DNA of 64,000 nt, from positions 8,990,001 to 9,054,000 of the forward strand of contig NZ_CP070326.1 of the NCBI RefSeq assembly GCF_016917755.1, given 5' to 3'. How positions within the stretch are numbered: the first letter of the stretch is position 1; each line of letters starts with the position of its first letter. The notes beneath the pieces were generated by a model, which was given only the letters and a program-made list of their open reading frames with translations, was not told where the DNA came from and did no database searches. The position numbers and the translations under genes were made by a program. The DNA is from Streptomyces noursei. Its GTDB lineage: Bacteria > Actinomycetota > Actinomycetes > Streptomycetales > Streptomycetaceae. Positions 30,137 through 39,505 of the stretch are shown here, piece after piece.

Positions 30137-30949
30137 ATGTCGAAAACGAGCAGGGCGGCACGGGCCGTTCGCACCGCTGCCGTAGCGGCGGCGCTGACCA
30201 CCGGCGCCGCCGTCGCGTTCCCGTCCGCCGCGCACGCGGCCGGCGCGGAGCACTACTACATCGAGATCGGCGGCACCGGTCCTACGGATTCCGGTCCCGA
30301 CTGCCCCACCATCACCAAGTCCTACACCACCGCGAACGACCGTCTCCACCTCGGTTCCTCCGCGATCAAGGTGTGCTACCCGGCCACCGCCGGCCCGCTC
30401 ATCGGTCCCCACGGCGGGCTCATCGAGCCCCCCTTGCAGCTCAACCCCGACGCCGTAACCGCACCGACCTACGACGCCAGCGTGCAACAGGGCTATCAGA
30501 ACGGGTTGCAGGCGGCGGAGGAGACCCACCGCGCCCACCCGGACGCGCGCCTCACGATCACCGGCTACTCCCAGGGCGCCCAGGCCGCGGACGAGGTGCT
30601 CCAGAAGATCGCCAGCGGCAGCACCGGCATTCCGCGCTCCCAGGTCGACGGCATGCTCTACGCCGACCCGATGCAGCCCGACACCGGCTTGTTCGCGCAT
30701 CTCCCCAAGGGGTTGGGCATCCCCGGGGTGGCCACCGCCGCCGGCGCGGGCCCGGCGCAGTTCAACGGCATCCCGGTCAAGCGGTACTGCATCATCGGCG
30801 ACCCGGTGTGCGACTTGAGGTCCCTCACGAACGCACCCGGCTACTTCAACCTGCACTGGAAATACCCGGAATTCGTCATCCCCAAGAACCTCGACCAGGA
30901 CGGCCAGGACGGCGTCCAGTGGCTGAATGAGAACGGAGACCCCGTGTAG
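30137..30949 (+). CDS. Secreted PE-PPE-domain / cutinase-like alpha/beta hydrolase
   Basis: A 270-residue protein with a Tat/Sec-style signal peptide (MSKTSRAARAVRTAAVAAAL, then cleavage after AHA near residue 35). The mature part starts YYIEIGGTG, as in PE-PPE and cutinase-like hydrolases. The nucleophile Ser lies in TGYSQGAQAADEV. The C-terminal region has PGYFNLHWKYPEF, where the His may complete the triad. Four or more Cys could form disulfides. ATG 30137 follows AGGGGGAG by 8 bases. It likely acts outside the cell on esters. No operon partner is obvious. Confidence 0.82.
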   Translation: MSKTSRAARAVRTAAVAAALTTGAAVAFPSAAHAAGAEHYYIEIGGTGPTDSGPDCPTITKSYTTANDRLHLGSSAIKVCYPATAGPLIGPHGGLIEPPLQLNPDAVTAPTYDASVQQGYQNGLQAAEETHRAHPDARLTITGYSQGAQAADEVLQKIASGSTGIPRSQVDGMLYADPMQPDTGLFAHLPKGLGIPGVATAAGAGPAQFNGIPVKRYCIIGDPVCDLRSLTNAPGYFNLHWKYPEFVIPKNLDQDGQDGVQWLNENGDPV

Positions 30950-30973
30950 GGCTCCTGACGGAACCACAGGGAA

Positions 30974-31021
30974 GGGGGCCGCGGAGACAGGGGGCCGCGG
31001 GGACAGGGGGCCGCGGGGCCG
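30974..31021. repeat. Three tandem 16-base repeats
   Basis: Units GGGGGCCGCGGAGACA, GGGGGCCGCGGGGACA and a third that diverges at its end lie directly after the hydrolase gene. They are GC-rich and non-coding, and may slow or stop transcription through G-rich structure. Confidence 0.7.
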
Positions 31022-31076
31022 GGCACGGCCTGCCACACTCCGGCCGCGCCCCCGTCCCGCGGACCCTGCCCTGCAC

Positions 31077-31100
31077 CCGCACCGCACCGCACCGCACCGC
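31077..31100. repeat. CCGCA pentanucleotide repeat
   Basis: Four perfect CCGCA units followed by a partial CCGC. A short simple repeat in non-coding DNA. Confidence 0.7.
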
Positions 31101-31179
31101 CCGAGACGCTATGACTCGTACTCGCCGGCGTCCGGCCGTCGTTGCGCTCGTCGGCGGCCCAGGTCGTCCAGCGCGCGGG

Positions 31180-31450
31180 AGATTCAGTTGGAGACCGCCG
31201 AGGCGGAGCAGGGTCTTGCCGTGCAGCCTGGGGCTGCCCGACCTCTCGGCCAGGGCGATCGCCTCCACGTAGCGGTCGTGGGCCTTGTCGTACTCGCCGA
31301 GCTGATGGTGCATGTCGCCGGCGCGGATCACGACCGACCCCATGAGCCTGTCGTCGTTCTCCAACGCCCCGGCCGGGTGGGCGACTTCGGCGAAATGCGT
31401 CATGGACTCGGTTATCCGGCCCTCCAGGTTGGCGAACGCCCCAAGACCGG
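31180..31450 (-). pseudogene. Degenerate TPR-protein sequence
   Basis: On the minus strand one frame reads AGDMHHQLGEYDKAHDRYVE and continues AIALAERSGS, clearly tetratricopeptide-like, preceded by ITESMTHFAEVAHPAG. The same frame loses family character on both sides, and pieces such as ISRALDDLGRR and ADAAWAAARQTEAL appear in other frames nearby. There is no start or ribosome site. This looks like a decayed TPR regulator spread over about 31110-31940. The part from about 31500 to 31830 in the same frame keeps fairly normal codon use but matches nothing I know. Confidence 0.45.
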
Positions 31451-32305
31451 CCGCGGCGCCCCGTGATGCGCTGGCGCCAACGCAGCGGCGTTTCCTCGTG
31501 GCACTCCCGCCGCGACGCCCCACCAAACGGACCGATACGGACCAGGTCCCGCCGGTCCAGCCCACCGCGTTCAGTTCCGCGGCCGACCGACGCACCTCAC
31601 CCTCCGGAACACTCCACTGACCGCCGCTCGCCCTCACCGTCGGCACCACACGGCCGCCGAGCAGGACGTACCCCAGCCGGGCATGGGCAGGAGAGCAGGT
31701 GAATGCCCCCGAAGCCGTCGGCACAGCACTGGCGGCCGTCAACTCGACCCACAAAGCGTCCGCGACACCCAGGATGACCAGGCCGTCCGGGCGACCGGGC
31801 ATGACACGCTCCGACACACCGACAGGCCAACGGCCCGCACCGCGGCAACGGGTCGCCAAGCGCCTCGGTCTGCCGGGCCGCCGCCCACGCCGCATCTGCC
31901 GCCCGCAACTCCCCGTTCCTGAGCACCTGGTTCGTCAGCACCTCCCGTGCTGCGGCCTCACCACCAGAACGTCAAGAATCGGGCGAGTCACCCTCGCGCA
32001 TCAGCCCGGTACTCGCGGGCGGCGGGCGGCGTCGGGGACGCGTGGCTGCAGGAATGCCGTACGGCCCTCATGGTTGCGGATAGCCGTGCGTAGGCGGTCC
32101 GGTGGAACCGGGCGGGTGGTGGCGGCCAGGGCAAGGGCTCTGCACACGAGCAGCGCCGCGAACGGCCGCGCACCGTCCGGACCTCGGCCGGCTCCCCGGC
32201 CCGCCCGCCGCGACGCCATAGCAGAGCGGCCGTCGTCCCGGCCGGTATTTGTCCAGGGGCGAGGATCCGGCGCCGTGCGGCCCGTACGGCGCTTAGCGTC
32301 CCGGC

Positions 32306-32959
32306 ATGCGGTCGATCCCCGGCATCAGGAAATCCGCCGCCTTCGAGCGGACCCTCGCCACCGGCCTGGTGGTCTGCGCACTGCTGGCCACGCTCGCGGC
32401 GCTGTTGCTGCCCGTGCGGCTCTTCGGCGAGAGCGCGTCCACGACCACCAACACGGTGGCCTTCGACGACGACGGCGGGGGCACCGTCGCCACCCGCTAC
32501 GGTCCGCTGACCGCGATGGACCGGGACTTCGTCCGCAAGGTCCGGCTGGCCGGCCTGTGGGAGATGCCCGCGGGCCGGCAGGCCCAGGAGCGCGGGAGGA
32601 CCCCAGCGGTGCGCACCGCCGGCGATCATCTCGTCGCCGGGCACACCGAGTTGGACCGCCGTTCGGTGGAGGCCGGGCGGGCTCTGGGCATCCCCTTGCC
32701 CGACCGGCCCACCGCGGAGCAGCAGGGCTGGCTCGGCCAGCTCGGCGCCGCCTCGGACGACGCCTTCGGCCCGCTCTTCGCGGAGCTGCTGCGTCGGTCC
32801 CACGGCAAGGTCTTCGGCCTGGTCGCGCTGGTCCGCGACCAGACCCGTAACTCCGTTGTCCGCGCCCTGGCCAACCGGGCCAACACCATCGTCCTGGACC
32901 ACATGACAGTCCTGGAGCAGACCGGTCTGGCCGACCACGGCACGCAGCAGAGCGGCTGA
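32306..32959 (+). CDS. DUF4142-domain exported protein
   Basis: A 217-residue protein with one N-terminal hydrophobic segment (VVCALLATLAALLLPVRLF, residues 25-45) that acts as a signal or anchor. The rest has the four-helix DUF4142 pattern: LTAMDRDFVRKVRLAGLWEM, DHLVAGHTELDRRSVEAGRA and ALANRANTIVLDHMTVLE. DUF4142 proteins are ferritin-like in shape and lie outside the membrane, but their function is not settled. The ATG at 32306 has no clear ribosome site. The next gene on this strand is 157 bases away. Confidence 0.8.
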   Translation: MRSIPGIRKSAAFERTLATGLVVCALLATLAALLLPVRLFGESASTTTNTVAFDDDGGGTVATRYGPLTAMDRDFVRKVRLAGLWEMPAGRQAQERGRTPAVRTAGDHLVAGHTELDRRSVEAGRALGIPLPDRPTAEQQGWLGQLGAASDDAFGPLFAELLRRSHGKVFGLVALVRDQTRNSVVRALANRANTIVLDHMTVLEQTGLADHGTQQSG

Positions 32960-33116
32960 TGGCTGCGGCCCGGTCTCTGTTCCGATGCCCCGGCCCGGTC
33001 TCCGTCCCTGTACCCCGGCCCGCCCTCCATTCCCATTTCCATTGCCTATTCCCCTCACCATCCCGCTCGCCATGTCCCCTCCCTTCCGCGCACCGGACGA
33101 AATGGAGTGATCCCCC

Positions 33117-34598
33117 TTGAGCCGTTTGAGCCGCTTGAGTCTTTTGAGTCGACGGGCGCACCACCCGTCACGCCCTCACAGCCGGCAACGCCAACAGGGC
33201 CACAAACGCCCGCGGTTGAGCACCCGCATGACGGTCGCCGCGGCTGCCCTCCTCCTGGGCGGCGGCACGCTGACGGTCATCGCCGGCACCGCACTGGCCC
33301 ACAACTCCGACCCCGCCCCCGTACCGGGCCCTCAGCACCTCACCGCGACCGCCGCCACCATCTCCTGCCCCGATGTCGGCGAGCGGCTGCGAACGATGCC
33401 ACGCAGCGCGCAGCCCCAGGTCTCCCGAGGGCTGGCCGCCCTCGACCGCCAGGTCTCGGACGCATACCACGCGATGACGGCGGGCGGCGACAGCGGCCAA
33501 CTCCTCGGCGCCCTCGCGCGGCAGCGCCGCGAGACCATCGGCACGATGGCGGACGCGATCGCCGGCGGCGGCGCCCAACGCCCGGACGAATTGCTGCGAT
33601 TGAGCACCTGCACCACCAAGCCCACCGGAGCCGGCCCGAGCCCGGACCAGGAGCAGGAGCATGGGCGGAACCGGGGGCCGGGCCAAGGCCGTAACACCCT
33701 CCGGCACGACGGGCCTTCCCCCGACGACTTCCTCGACATCACCACCGTCCGGCCGGGCGCCGACACCGCCGCGCCGCCGTTCGCCGCGCCCAGCGGCCGG
33801 GGCGCCGCCACCGGCACCTTCACCAGCACGTGCGGGCGCAACGAGGACGGCCACTTCAACTCCGACAACGTCATCGTGACACCGGGCGTCTCCAACGGCG
33901 CCCATCACACCCACGACTACGTCGGGAACACCACCACCGACGCCTTCTCCACCGACCGGTCGCTGGCCGCCGCCGACACCACCTGCGCCAACGGTGATCT
34001 GTCCACCTACTACTGGCCGGTGCTCCGCAGGCTGGACGGCGCCGTCATGCCGCGGCCGGGCGCCGGACACGGCGGCAACGACGGGTCGGTGCTGACCCCG
34101 GCCTCGGTGACCCTGACCTTCCGCGGCAGCCGGGCGGGGGCCGTGCGGCCGATGCCCCGCTTCCTGCGCGTGATCACCGGTGACGCCAAGGCGTTCACCA
34201 ACGGGCCGGAGAACGCCGCCGCCTCCTGGAGCTGCACCGGTTTCGAGAACCGTCAGCTGAAGGACAAGTACCCGCTGTGCCCGAGGGGTTCGCAAGTGGT
34301 CCGTACCCTCGCCTTTCCCGGTTGCTGGGACGGCCGCCGGACGGACAGCGCCAACCACCGCGACCACATGGCCTTCGCCGACCGGGACGGCACCTGCCCC
34401 CGGGGCTTCATGGCGGTGCCGCAGCTGGTCCAGCGGCTGACCTACGACGTGCCGCCGGGCGACAGCTTCGCGGTGGACAGCTTCCCCGAGCAGCTGCGTA
34501 AACCGGTGACGGACCACGGCGACTTCATCGATGTGATGCCGGACGGGCTCATGAACCGGGCGGTGGCGTGCATCAACGGCGGTCGCGCCTGCTCCTGA
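33117..34598 (+). CDS. Secreted DUF1996-domain protein
   Basis: A 493-residue protein with a long charged N-terminus, a hydrophobic signal segment (MTVAAAALLLGGGTLTVIAG, residues 38-57) and a C-terminal DUF1996 domain from about residue 225. Family features include GAHHTHDYVGN, DTTCANGDLSTYYWPVL and the Cys-rich end with FPGCWDGRRTDSANHRDHM. The domain is found in fungal and actinobacterial secreted proteins of unknown function. The start is TTG 33117 with GGAG about 10 bases upstream; GTG/ATG starts closer to the signal segment lack a site. The first codons repeat TTGAG-like units, giving LSRLSRLSLLSRR. A strong hairpin follows the stop. Confidence 0.78.
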   Translation: MSRLSRLSLLSRRAHHPSRPHSRQRQQGHKRPRLSTRMTVAAAALLLGGGTLTVIAGTALAHNSDPAPVPGPQHLTATAATISCPDVGERLRTMPRSAQPQVSRGLAALDRQVSDAYHAMTAGGDSGQLLGALARQRRETIGTMADAIAGGGAQRPDELLRLSTCTTKPTGAGPSPDQEQEHGRNRGPGQGRNTLRHDGPSPDDFLDITTVRPGADTAAPPFAAPSGRGAATGTFTSTCGRNEDGHFNSDNVIVTPGVSNGAHHTHDYVGNTTTDAFSTDRSLAAADTTCANGDLSTYYWPVLRRLDGAVMPRPGAGHGGNDGSVLTPASVTLTFRGSRAGAVRPMPRFLRVITGDAKAFTNGPENAAASWSCTGFENRQLKDKYPLCPRGSQVVRTLAFPGCWDGRRTDSANHRDHMAFADRDGTCPRGFMAVPQLVQRLTYDVPPGDSFAVDSFPEQLRKPVTDHGDFIDVMPDGLMNRAVACINGGRACS

Positions 34599-34607
34599 CG
34601 GCGCGCG

Positions 34608-34651
34608 GCGGGTGGCCCCCGGACTCCCGTACGGGAGGGGCGGCCACCCGC
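34608..34651. terminator. Bidirectional hairpin terminator
   Basis: GCGGGTGGCC at 34608 pairs with GGCCACCCGC at 34642, and the interior contains CCC/GGG and the palindrome CTCCCGTACGGGAG, making one nearly perfect 44-base hairpin. It lies between two genes that converge, 10 and 17 bases from their stops. Confidence 0.8.
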
Positions 34652-34667
34652 CTGTCCGGGCCGTCGA

Positions 34668-35810
34668 TCACAGGCCGTTGACCCGTGCTTCCCCGGCCGT
34701 GCCCGGGGGTCGGAGGCCGGCGGGCACGGCGCGGGCCCGGCGTCCGGCGCTGGCGCGCCGGTTGCGGACATGGGCCATCAGACGGCGGCTGCGGAGGGCC
34801 ATTTCCAGTTCGAAGCGGGCACGGGGGTCGCGCAGTGCCGGGCCGAAGAGCTTCTCGATCTGGCGCAGCCGGTAGCGGACGGTCTGCGGATGGACGTGGA
34901 GGAGCCTGGCGGCCTCGGGGGCGCCGCCGCCTTCCAGCCAGGCCAGCAGGGTGACTTCCAGGCGTTCGCTCTGACGTGGCGTCAGCTCGGCCAGCGGGCT
35001 CAGCCGGCGGGCGGTCAGGGCGACGGCCAGCGTCTCGTCCTGGAGGAGCAGCAGCGCGGAGAGGTTGTCGTCGACGAAGGCGGGGCGGACCTCGGGACCG
35101 CCCGTGCCGGGGTCGAGGGAGAGCAGATAGCGGGCCCAGCGGAGCGAGGACGCGGCGTCAGCGGCGGGAACGGCGTGGCCCACGGCGGCGATCCGGCCCT
35201 TGAGGGCGGCTTCCAGGCGGGGCCTGGTCTGGGTGGCCGGGTCGGGTACATAGAGGGCGGTGTAGCCGTCGATGCCGCCGATGAGGGCGTGCCCGAGGGC
35301 GGCGGCCAGCTGGGGGGCCTCGGCGGGGGTGGCGAGGACGACGGCTCGGAGGGCTTCGGGGACCGGCCAGCCGGCCGCGCGGGCGAGTTCACCGAGGCCG
35401 CTCTCCGGCGCCTCGCACCGTCCGGCAAGGGCGTCGAAGAGGTCCTGGCGGGCCCGGGCGACCGGCATCGGGGTGACGACGGACGGTACTGCCGGGCGTT
35501 TGCTTTGCGATGATTTCTGGTACCCGAGGCAGGTCAGCAGGGCTTGTTCCAGTGCCCATTGGGCCTCTTCCACGGGCGTCTCACCGAGCAGTGCGGACAA
35601 TGCGGGAAATCCGCGCTGCAACTCCGCGACCACCTTCTCCACAAGGTCCGGGAGTTCCTTTCTGACGACCCGGCTCCACTCGACCCGGGGATGCGCCCAG
35701 AGGCGATTCAGGAGATCACACATCGCTACCTCGATCCTGGCGGGGACGGGGGCTGGGATGGGGCTGGGGCGGGGACTTGACGCCCCTTCGTGCGCCTGGG
35801 TCGGCATCAT
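34668..35810 (-). CDS. PucR/CdaR-type transcriptional regulator
   Basis: A 380-residue protein. The C-terminal PucR helix-turn-helix is clear: LEVTLLAWLEGGGAPEAARL followed by LHVHPQTVRYRLRQIEKLFG near residues 290-330. The middle is a GGDEF-like/regulatory fold without motifs; the N-terminal 160 residues are helical (VVRKELPDLVEKVVAELQRG). Such regulators respond to small metabolites and often control nearby genes. It is transcribed away from the redox module that begins 276 bases on, so it may control that module. The start could instead be a later Met near residue 30 (MCDLLNRLW). Confidence 0.85.
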   Translation of the reverse strand: MMPTQAHEGASSPRPSPIPAPVPARIEVAMCDLLNRLWAHPRVEWSRVVRKELPDLVEKVVAELQRGFPALSALLGETPVEEAQWALEQALLTCLGYQKSSQSKRPAVPSVVTPMPVARARQDLFDALAGRCEAPESGLGELARAAGWPVPEALRAVVLATPAEAPQLAAALGHALIGGIDGYTALYVPDPATQTRPRLEAALKGRIAAVGHAVPAADAASSLRWARYLLSLDPGTGGPEVRPAFVDDNLSALLLLQDETLAVALTARRLSPLAELTPRQSERLEVTLLAWLEGGGAPEAARLLHVHPQTVRYRLRQIEKLFGPALRDPRARFELEMALRSRRLMAHVRNRRASAGRRARAVPAGLRPPGTAGEARVNGL

Positions 35811-36085
35811 CCGGAACCGTCCCCGGGGTCCGCGACGCCGGTGCAGGAATTTGTCACAGCGCGCTAAACATCGGGAAATCCGGCGGGCGTTCGGAGATGC
35901 TTTTGGTCATCCGGAATACGGCCGCGAGTATCCGGCCGGTTACGGAATGTTGAGTGTTACCGGGGGTCACACGAATAGCGGTCCAGACAATGGGCCCGGA
36001 CCCCCAGGAATGACCAACACCGCCGGGATGCATCACCGGAAATTTGCGTATGCCAACCGATTGTGTCCCGTCCCCGGGAGGTCCG

Positions 36086-36736
36086 ATGCCCGCCCCGCCC
36101 CCACCCGCCACCCGAAACGCCTTACTGCGCCCGGCACTTCCGGCCGCACTGCTGCTGTTCCTCGCCGTCACCCTGCGCTCCGGCGCGATGGACGACACGG
36201 TGCGCTTCCTGGACCACGACGCCGGGGTGCTGGCGCTGGTCGCGCTCTCCGCCACGGTGCTGTGGGGGCTGGCCGCCACCGACCGGCTGGTGCTGCACAC
36301 CTCGCACCGGCTGCTCGCCCAGGCCGTGCACCGCGCCACCGGCGTCGCGGGCCTGGGCTTCCTCGGCCTGCACATCTGGGTGAAGGCCGTCGAAGGGCAC
36401 ACCACGGCGACGGCCGCCGCGGTGCCGTTCACCGACGGTGCACGGCCCGTGCTCATCGGATGCGGCACGCTCGCCGCGTACGGGTTCCTCACGGTCGCCG
36501 TGAGCGGCGCGGTACGCGGGGCCTTCGCCGGCCGTACCACCGCGCGATGGTGGTGGGCACTGCACACGGTCGCCTACGCCGCCTGGGCGCTGGCCCTGCT
36601 CCACGGCCTCAGGTCCGGCCGGGCCGCGGCCGGCTGGGCAGTGGCGGGATACGGCATCGCGCTCGCCGGGGTGGCCGTACGGCTCGCCCTGCGGCTGCGC
36701 GGCCCGCTCCGTATCCCGGGCGGTGAGCCCCGATGA
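36086..36736 (+). CDS. Integral membrane protein, ferric reductase/cytochrome b-like
   Basis: A 216-residue protein with about six membrane helices. His residues suited to haem ligation occur in LHTSHRLLAQAVHRATG, LGLHIWVKAV and WALHTVAYAAWALALLHGL, which resembles ferric-reductase-like transmembrane domains. ATG 36086 is chosen because GGGAGG lies 5-10 bases upstream. Its stop overlaps the next gene as ATGA. The neighbour has FMN- and iron-sulfur-type domains, so this subunit may move electrons across the membrane. No direct family name can be given with certainty. Confidence 0.7.
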   Translation: MPAPPPPATRNALLRPALPAALLLFLAVTLRSGAMDDTVRFLDHDAGVLALVALSATVLWGLAATDRLVLHTSHRLLAQAVHRATGVAGLGFLGLHIWVKAVEGHTTATAAAVPFTDGARPVLIGCGTLAAYGFLTVAVSGAVRGAFAGRTTARWWWALHTVAYAAWALALLHGLRSGRAAAGWAVAGYGIALAGVAVRLALRLRGPLRIPGGEPR

Positions 36737-38340
36737 CGCTCCCGGCCGCCACCCACCCCCTGCGGGCCGCCCGGGACGCCACCCGGACCTCCGGCGAGGT
36801 TCCTGGCCCCGGCCCGGTCCCCACCGTGACCTCCCTCGGGCCCCCGCGGCTCCTCGCCGGACTCGACGAAGTGCCCCGGCTCGACCGTGTCGCGCATCTG
36901 ACGCTGCACGGCACACTGCCCCGGCTGTCCGCTCAGGAGCTGGTGGCGCTGGCCGAGGACACCGCGCTGCGCGGCCGGGGCGGCGCCGGCTTCCCGTTCG
37001 CCCGGAAGCTGACCGCCGTCCTGGACGGCATCCGCCGCTCCGACGGCCGGGCGGCGGTGGTCGTCAACGGCTCCGAGGGCGAGCCCAGTTGCCTCAAGGA
37101 CACCGCGTTGCTGCTGCACGTACCGCATCTGGTGCTGGACGGCGCGCAGCTGTGCGCCGACGCGCTCGGCGCCCGGCAGGCCACGGTCGGAGTGACCCGC
37201 CCGGACGTGGCGGACGCGGTCCGCCGGGCGATCGCCGAACGCGGCCCGGCCGGCGCGCCGTTACGGGTCATCCGGCTGCCCGAGCGGTTCGTCACCGGTG
37301 AGGGCACCGCGCTCACCAGCGGCCTGTCCGGCGGCCCCGGACTTCCCTCCGGCCGCCGGATCCGCTCCAGCGAACGCGGCCTGAACGGGCTGCCCACCCT
37401 CTTGTCCAACGCCGAAACCTACGCCCAACTCGCCCTGGCCGCACGGCTGGGCGCCCTCGGCTACCGCACCGCCGGCCTGCCCGGCGAGCCCGGCACCCTG
37501 CTACTGACCGTCGCCGGCCGCCAGGTCGTGGAGGCCCCCTACGGGACGCCGCTGGCCCACCTCCTCGCGCACTGCGGAGCGGACGCCGGGCAGGGCGTCC
37601 TCCTCGGCGGCTACCACGGAACCTGGCTCTCCCCCGCCGACGCGCGGTCCGCAACCCTCTCCAGGGACGCGCTGGCCGCCCACGGCGCGACGCCGGGTGC
37701 CGGCGCGGTGCTGCCACTGCCGCACGGCACCTGTCCGGCGGGCGAAATCGTCCGGGTCGCGCGCTGGCTGGCCGCCGAGTCCACCGGGCAGTGCGGGCCC
37801 TGCGTCCTGGGGCTGCCCGCGCTCGCCGATCAGCTCGACCGCGCCGTACGGGGCGGCGGCGATACCGCCCTGGACGCCGTGCACGCCCGGCTGCGGACAG
37901 TGCGCGGCCGCGGCGCCTGCGGCCACCCGGACGGTACCGCGCGCTTCGTGGCGTCGGCCCTCGCCGCCTTCCCCGAGGAGTTCGCCCGCCATGCGCACGG
38001 GTTCGGGTGCGGCCGCCCGGTGACCGGTGCACTCCCGGTCACCGGGTACCGGCCGCCGCTCCCCGCCCCGCCCTGGTACCCACCGCCGCCCTCTTCACCG
38101 CCACCACCGCCACCACCGGCCGAACGGCTGCTGGTCGACTGGACGCTGTGCCGCGGCCACGGCCTGTGCGCCGAGGTGGTACCGGCCATGATCCGGCTCG
38201 GCCCGGACGGCTACCCCGAGACGGCCGGCCGACCGCTGCCGGCCCGCATGCGGCGCCGCGCCCAGCTGGCAGTACGCCGCTGCCCGGCCCTGGCGCTACG
38301 AATCCAGCGCAGCGACCGACCGTCCCCGCAAGGGACTTGA
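36733..38340 (+). CDS. NuoF-like flavo-iron-sulfur protein fused to a ferredoxin
   Basis: A 535-residue protein. The N-terminal 420 residues follow the NADH dehydrogenase 51 kDa (NuoF) fold: LRGRGGAGFPFARKLTAV for NAD/FMN, VVVNGSEGEPSCLKD, and the 4Fe-4S site ESTGQCGPCVLGLP with a later GRGACGHPDG Cys. A Pro-rich linker (PPPPSSPPPPPPP) at about 445-460 leads to a small ferredoxin domain with CRGHGLC and a final CP, the 3Fe-4S-type spacing. Normal NuoF has no such C-terminal domain. It overlaps the membrane gene by 4 bases. Together they could carry electrons from NAD(P)H to a membrane or surface acceptor. Confidence 0.8.
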   Translation: MTLPAATHPLRAARDATRTSGEVPGPGPVPTVTSLGPPRLLAGLDEVPRLDRVAHLTLHGTLPRLSAQELVALAEDTALRGRGGAGFPFARKLTAVLDGIRRSDGRAAVVVNGSEGEPSCLKDTALLLHVPHLVLDGAQLCADALGARQATVGVTRPDVADAVRRAIAERGPAGAPLRVIRLPERFVTGEGTALTSGLSGGPGLPSGRRIRSSERGLNGLPTLLSNAETYAQLALAARLGALGYRTAGLPGEPGTLLLTVAGRQVVEAPYGTPLAHLLAHCGADAGQGVLLGGYHGTWLSPADARSATLSRDALAAHGATPGAGAVLPLPHGTCPAGEIVRVARWLAAESTGQCGPCVLGLPALADQLDRAVRGGGDTALDAVHARLRTVRGRGACGHPDGTARFVASALAAFPEEFARHAHGFGCGRPVTGALPVTGYRPPLPAPPWYPPPPSSPPPPPPPAERLLVDWTLCRGHGLCAEVVPAMIRLGPDGYPETAGRPLPARMRRRAQLAVRRCPALALRIQRSDRPSPQGT

Positions 38341-38423
38341 CCGCACGCTCCCCTGAGATCAGCACCCGGGCGTTCGGCAGGCCCGTCGAACCGCCCCGCC
38401 CCCACCACCCAAGGAGGAACCCC

Positions 38424-39068
38424 ATGCCCGTGCCCATAGCGACGTCCGCCGCACGCTCCACCCGGCGCCACGCCGTCCTCGCCGTCGCCGCCCTCACGGC
38501 CGCGCTCGCCCTCACCACCGGCTGCGGCAGCGGGCACGCCGCCGCCGGTACCGACCCCGTGCAGCCCGCCGGCCAGGGCACCCCCGACTACGGCACCGGC
38601 TACGGCAGCACGAAGGGCGGCGGCTACGGCGCCCCGGACACCACGCAGGCGGGCACCCGACAACCCGGCGACGTGGGAGTCTTCGCGCACCCCCGCCTCG
38701 GCAAGATCCTCGTCGACCGCATGGGCCGTACCCTCTACCGCTTCAACAAGGACAGCGCCTGGCCGATGAAGTTCGGCTGCACCGGCCCCTGCCTGGACAC
38801 CTGGAAACCCGCCGAGCCCGCCGACCGCGCCCGGCTCAACGGTGTCGCCGCACGGCTCGTCTCCACTGTCACCCGCCCCGATGGCACCCGCCAGCTGGCC
38901 GTCGACTGCTGGCCGGTCTACTGGTTCACCGGGGACGAACAGCCCGGCGACGTCAACGGCCAGGGCAGGATGGGTCTGTGGTTCGCGGTCTCGCGGGACG
39001 GCAAGAAGGTCACGAAGACCGCGAGCGGTACGGAGAGCCCGGTCGCCACCCCGTCACCGGCGAGCTGA
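38424..39068 (+). CDS. Lipoprotein with Yx(F/W/Y)xxD-type repeat motif (COG4315-like)
   Basis: A 214-residue lipoprotein. The lipobox is LTTGC with the lipidated Cys at residue 34, then a Gly/Tyr-rich linker. The mature domain contains ILVDRMGRTLYRFNKDSAWP, with the Y-R-F-N-K-D motif of this family, and Cys pairs in FGCTGPCLDTWKP and DCWPVYWFTGD. ATG 38424 follows a perfect AAGGAGGAA. It is the third gene of the redox module. In other actinomycetes such proteins lie next to membrane haem and iron-sulfur proteins, suggesting a surface electron acceptor or donor, but no function is proven. Confidence 0.8.
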   Translation: MPVPIATSAARSTRRHAVLAVAALTAALALTTGCGSGHAAAGTDPVQPAGQGTPDYGTGYGSTKGGGYGAPDTTQAGTRQPGDVGVFAHPRLGKILVDRMGRTLYRFNKDSAWPMKFGCTGPCLDTWKPAEPADRARLNGVAARLVSTVTRPDGTRQLAVDCWPVYWFTGDEQPGDVNGQGRMGLWFAVSRDGKKVTKTASGTESPVATPSPAS

Positions 39069-39505
39069 CCGGACCGCCCGGTGCCGGCACCCCCTCCCGC
39101 GGCAAGCCTCTGCGACCATGCCTCGGACGGGCGGCTCCCCCTACGACTGCGCTGAAGGCGACTGGCCTGCCGGTGCGGCGGCCTGTGGGTTCTGTGCCCG
39201 CCAGCGCGCGTACACGGGGCTTTCGGCGCACGTGGACAGATAGCCGTCGGTGACCCGGCTCCGCCTCGTACGGGGCGGAGGGCACGCGCTCCCTCCGCGA
39301 GCAGGCTGATTCCCAGTATTCGCGGGTCCGGTCGCCGTCGGGCCAGGGAACCGCCCAGTCCTCCTCCAGGCTGGACGACGCCCCGTACCGGGCCGGCGAG
39401 ACGTTCACCGACTCCGCGGCCGGCGTTGCCGTCGAGGTGCTGAGCGCCGACGGGTACGGAGAGACGGAGAGACCGTACGGGTCACGAAGACGTAGTGGGA
39501 CAAGG
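39069..39505. other. Interval with a possible decayed secreted-protein fragment
   Basis: About 440 bases with no intact gene. On the plus strand near 39370-39465 one frame reads DDAPYRAGETFTDSAAGVAV followed by EVLSADG, which resembles the C-terminal beta-domain of secreted actinobacterial peptidases. There is no start, and the frame runs on without a family match. The rest shows nothing I can identify. Confidence 0.35.

Larger units (their letters stand above)
30950..32305. other. Long interval with repeats and decayed coding sequence
   Basis: Apart from the two repeat tracts and the TPR remnant given separately, I see no intact gene in this 1356-base interval. A GCGCCGT/ACGGCGC hairpin (32270-32292) lies just before the next gene. 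The mix of GC-rich repeats and broken frames suggests a decayed region. Confidence 0.45.
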
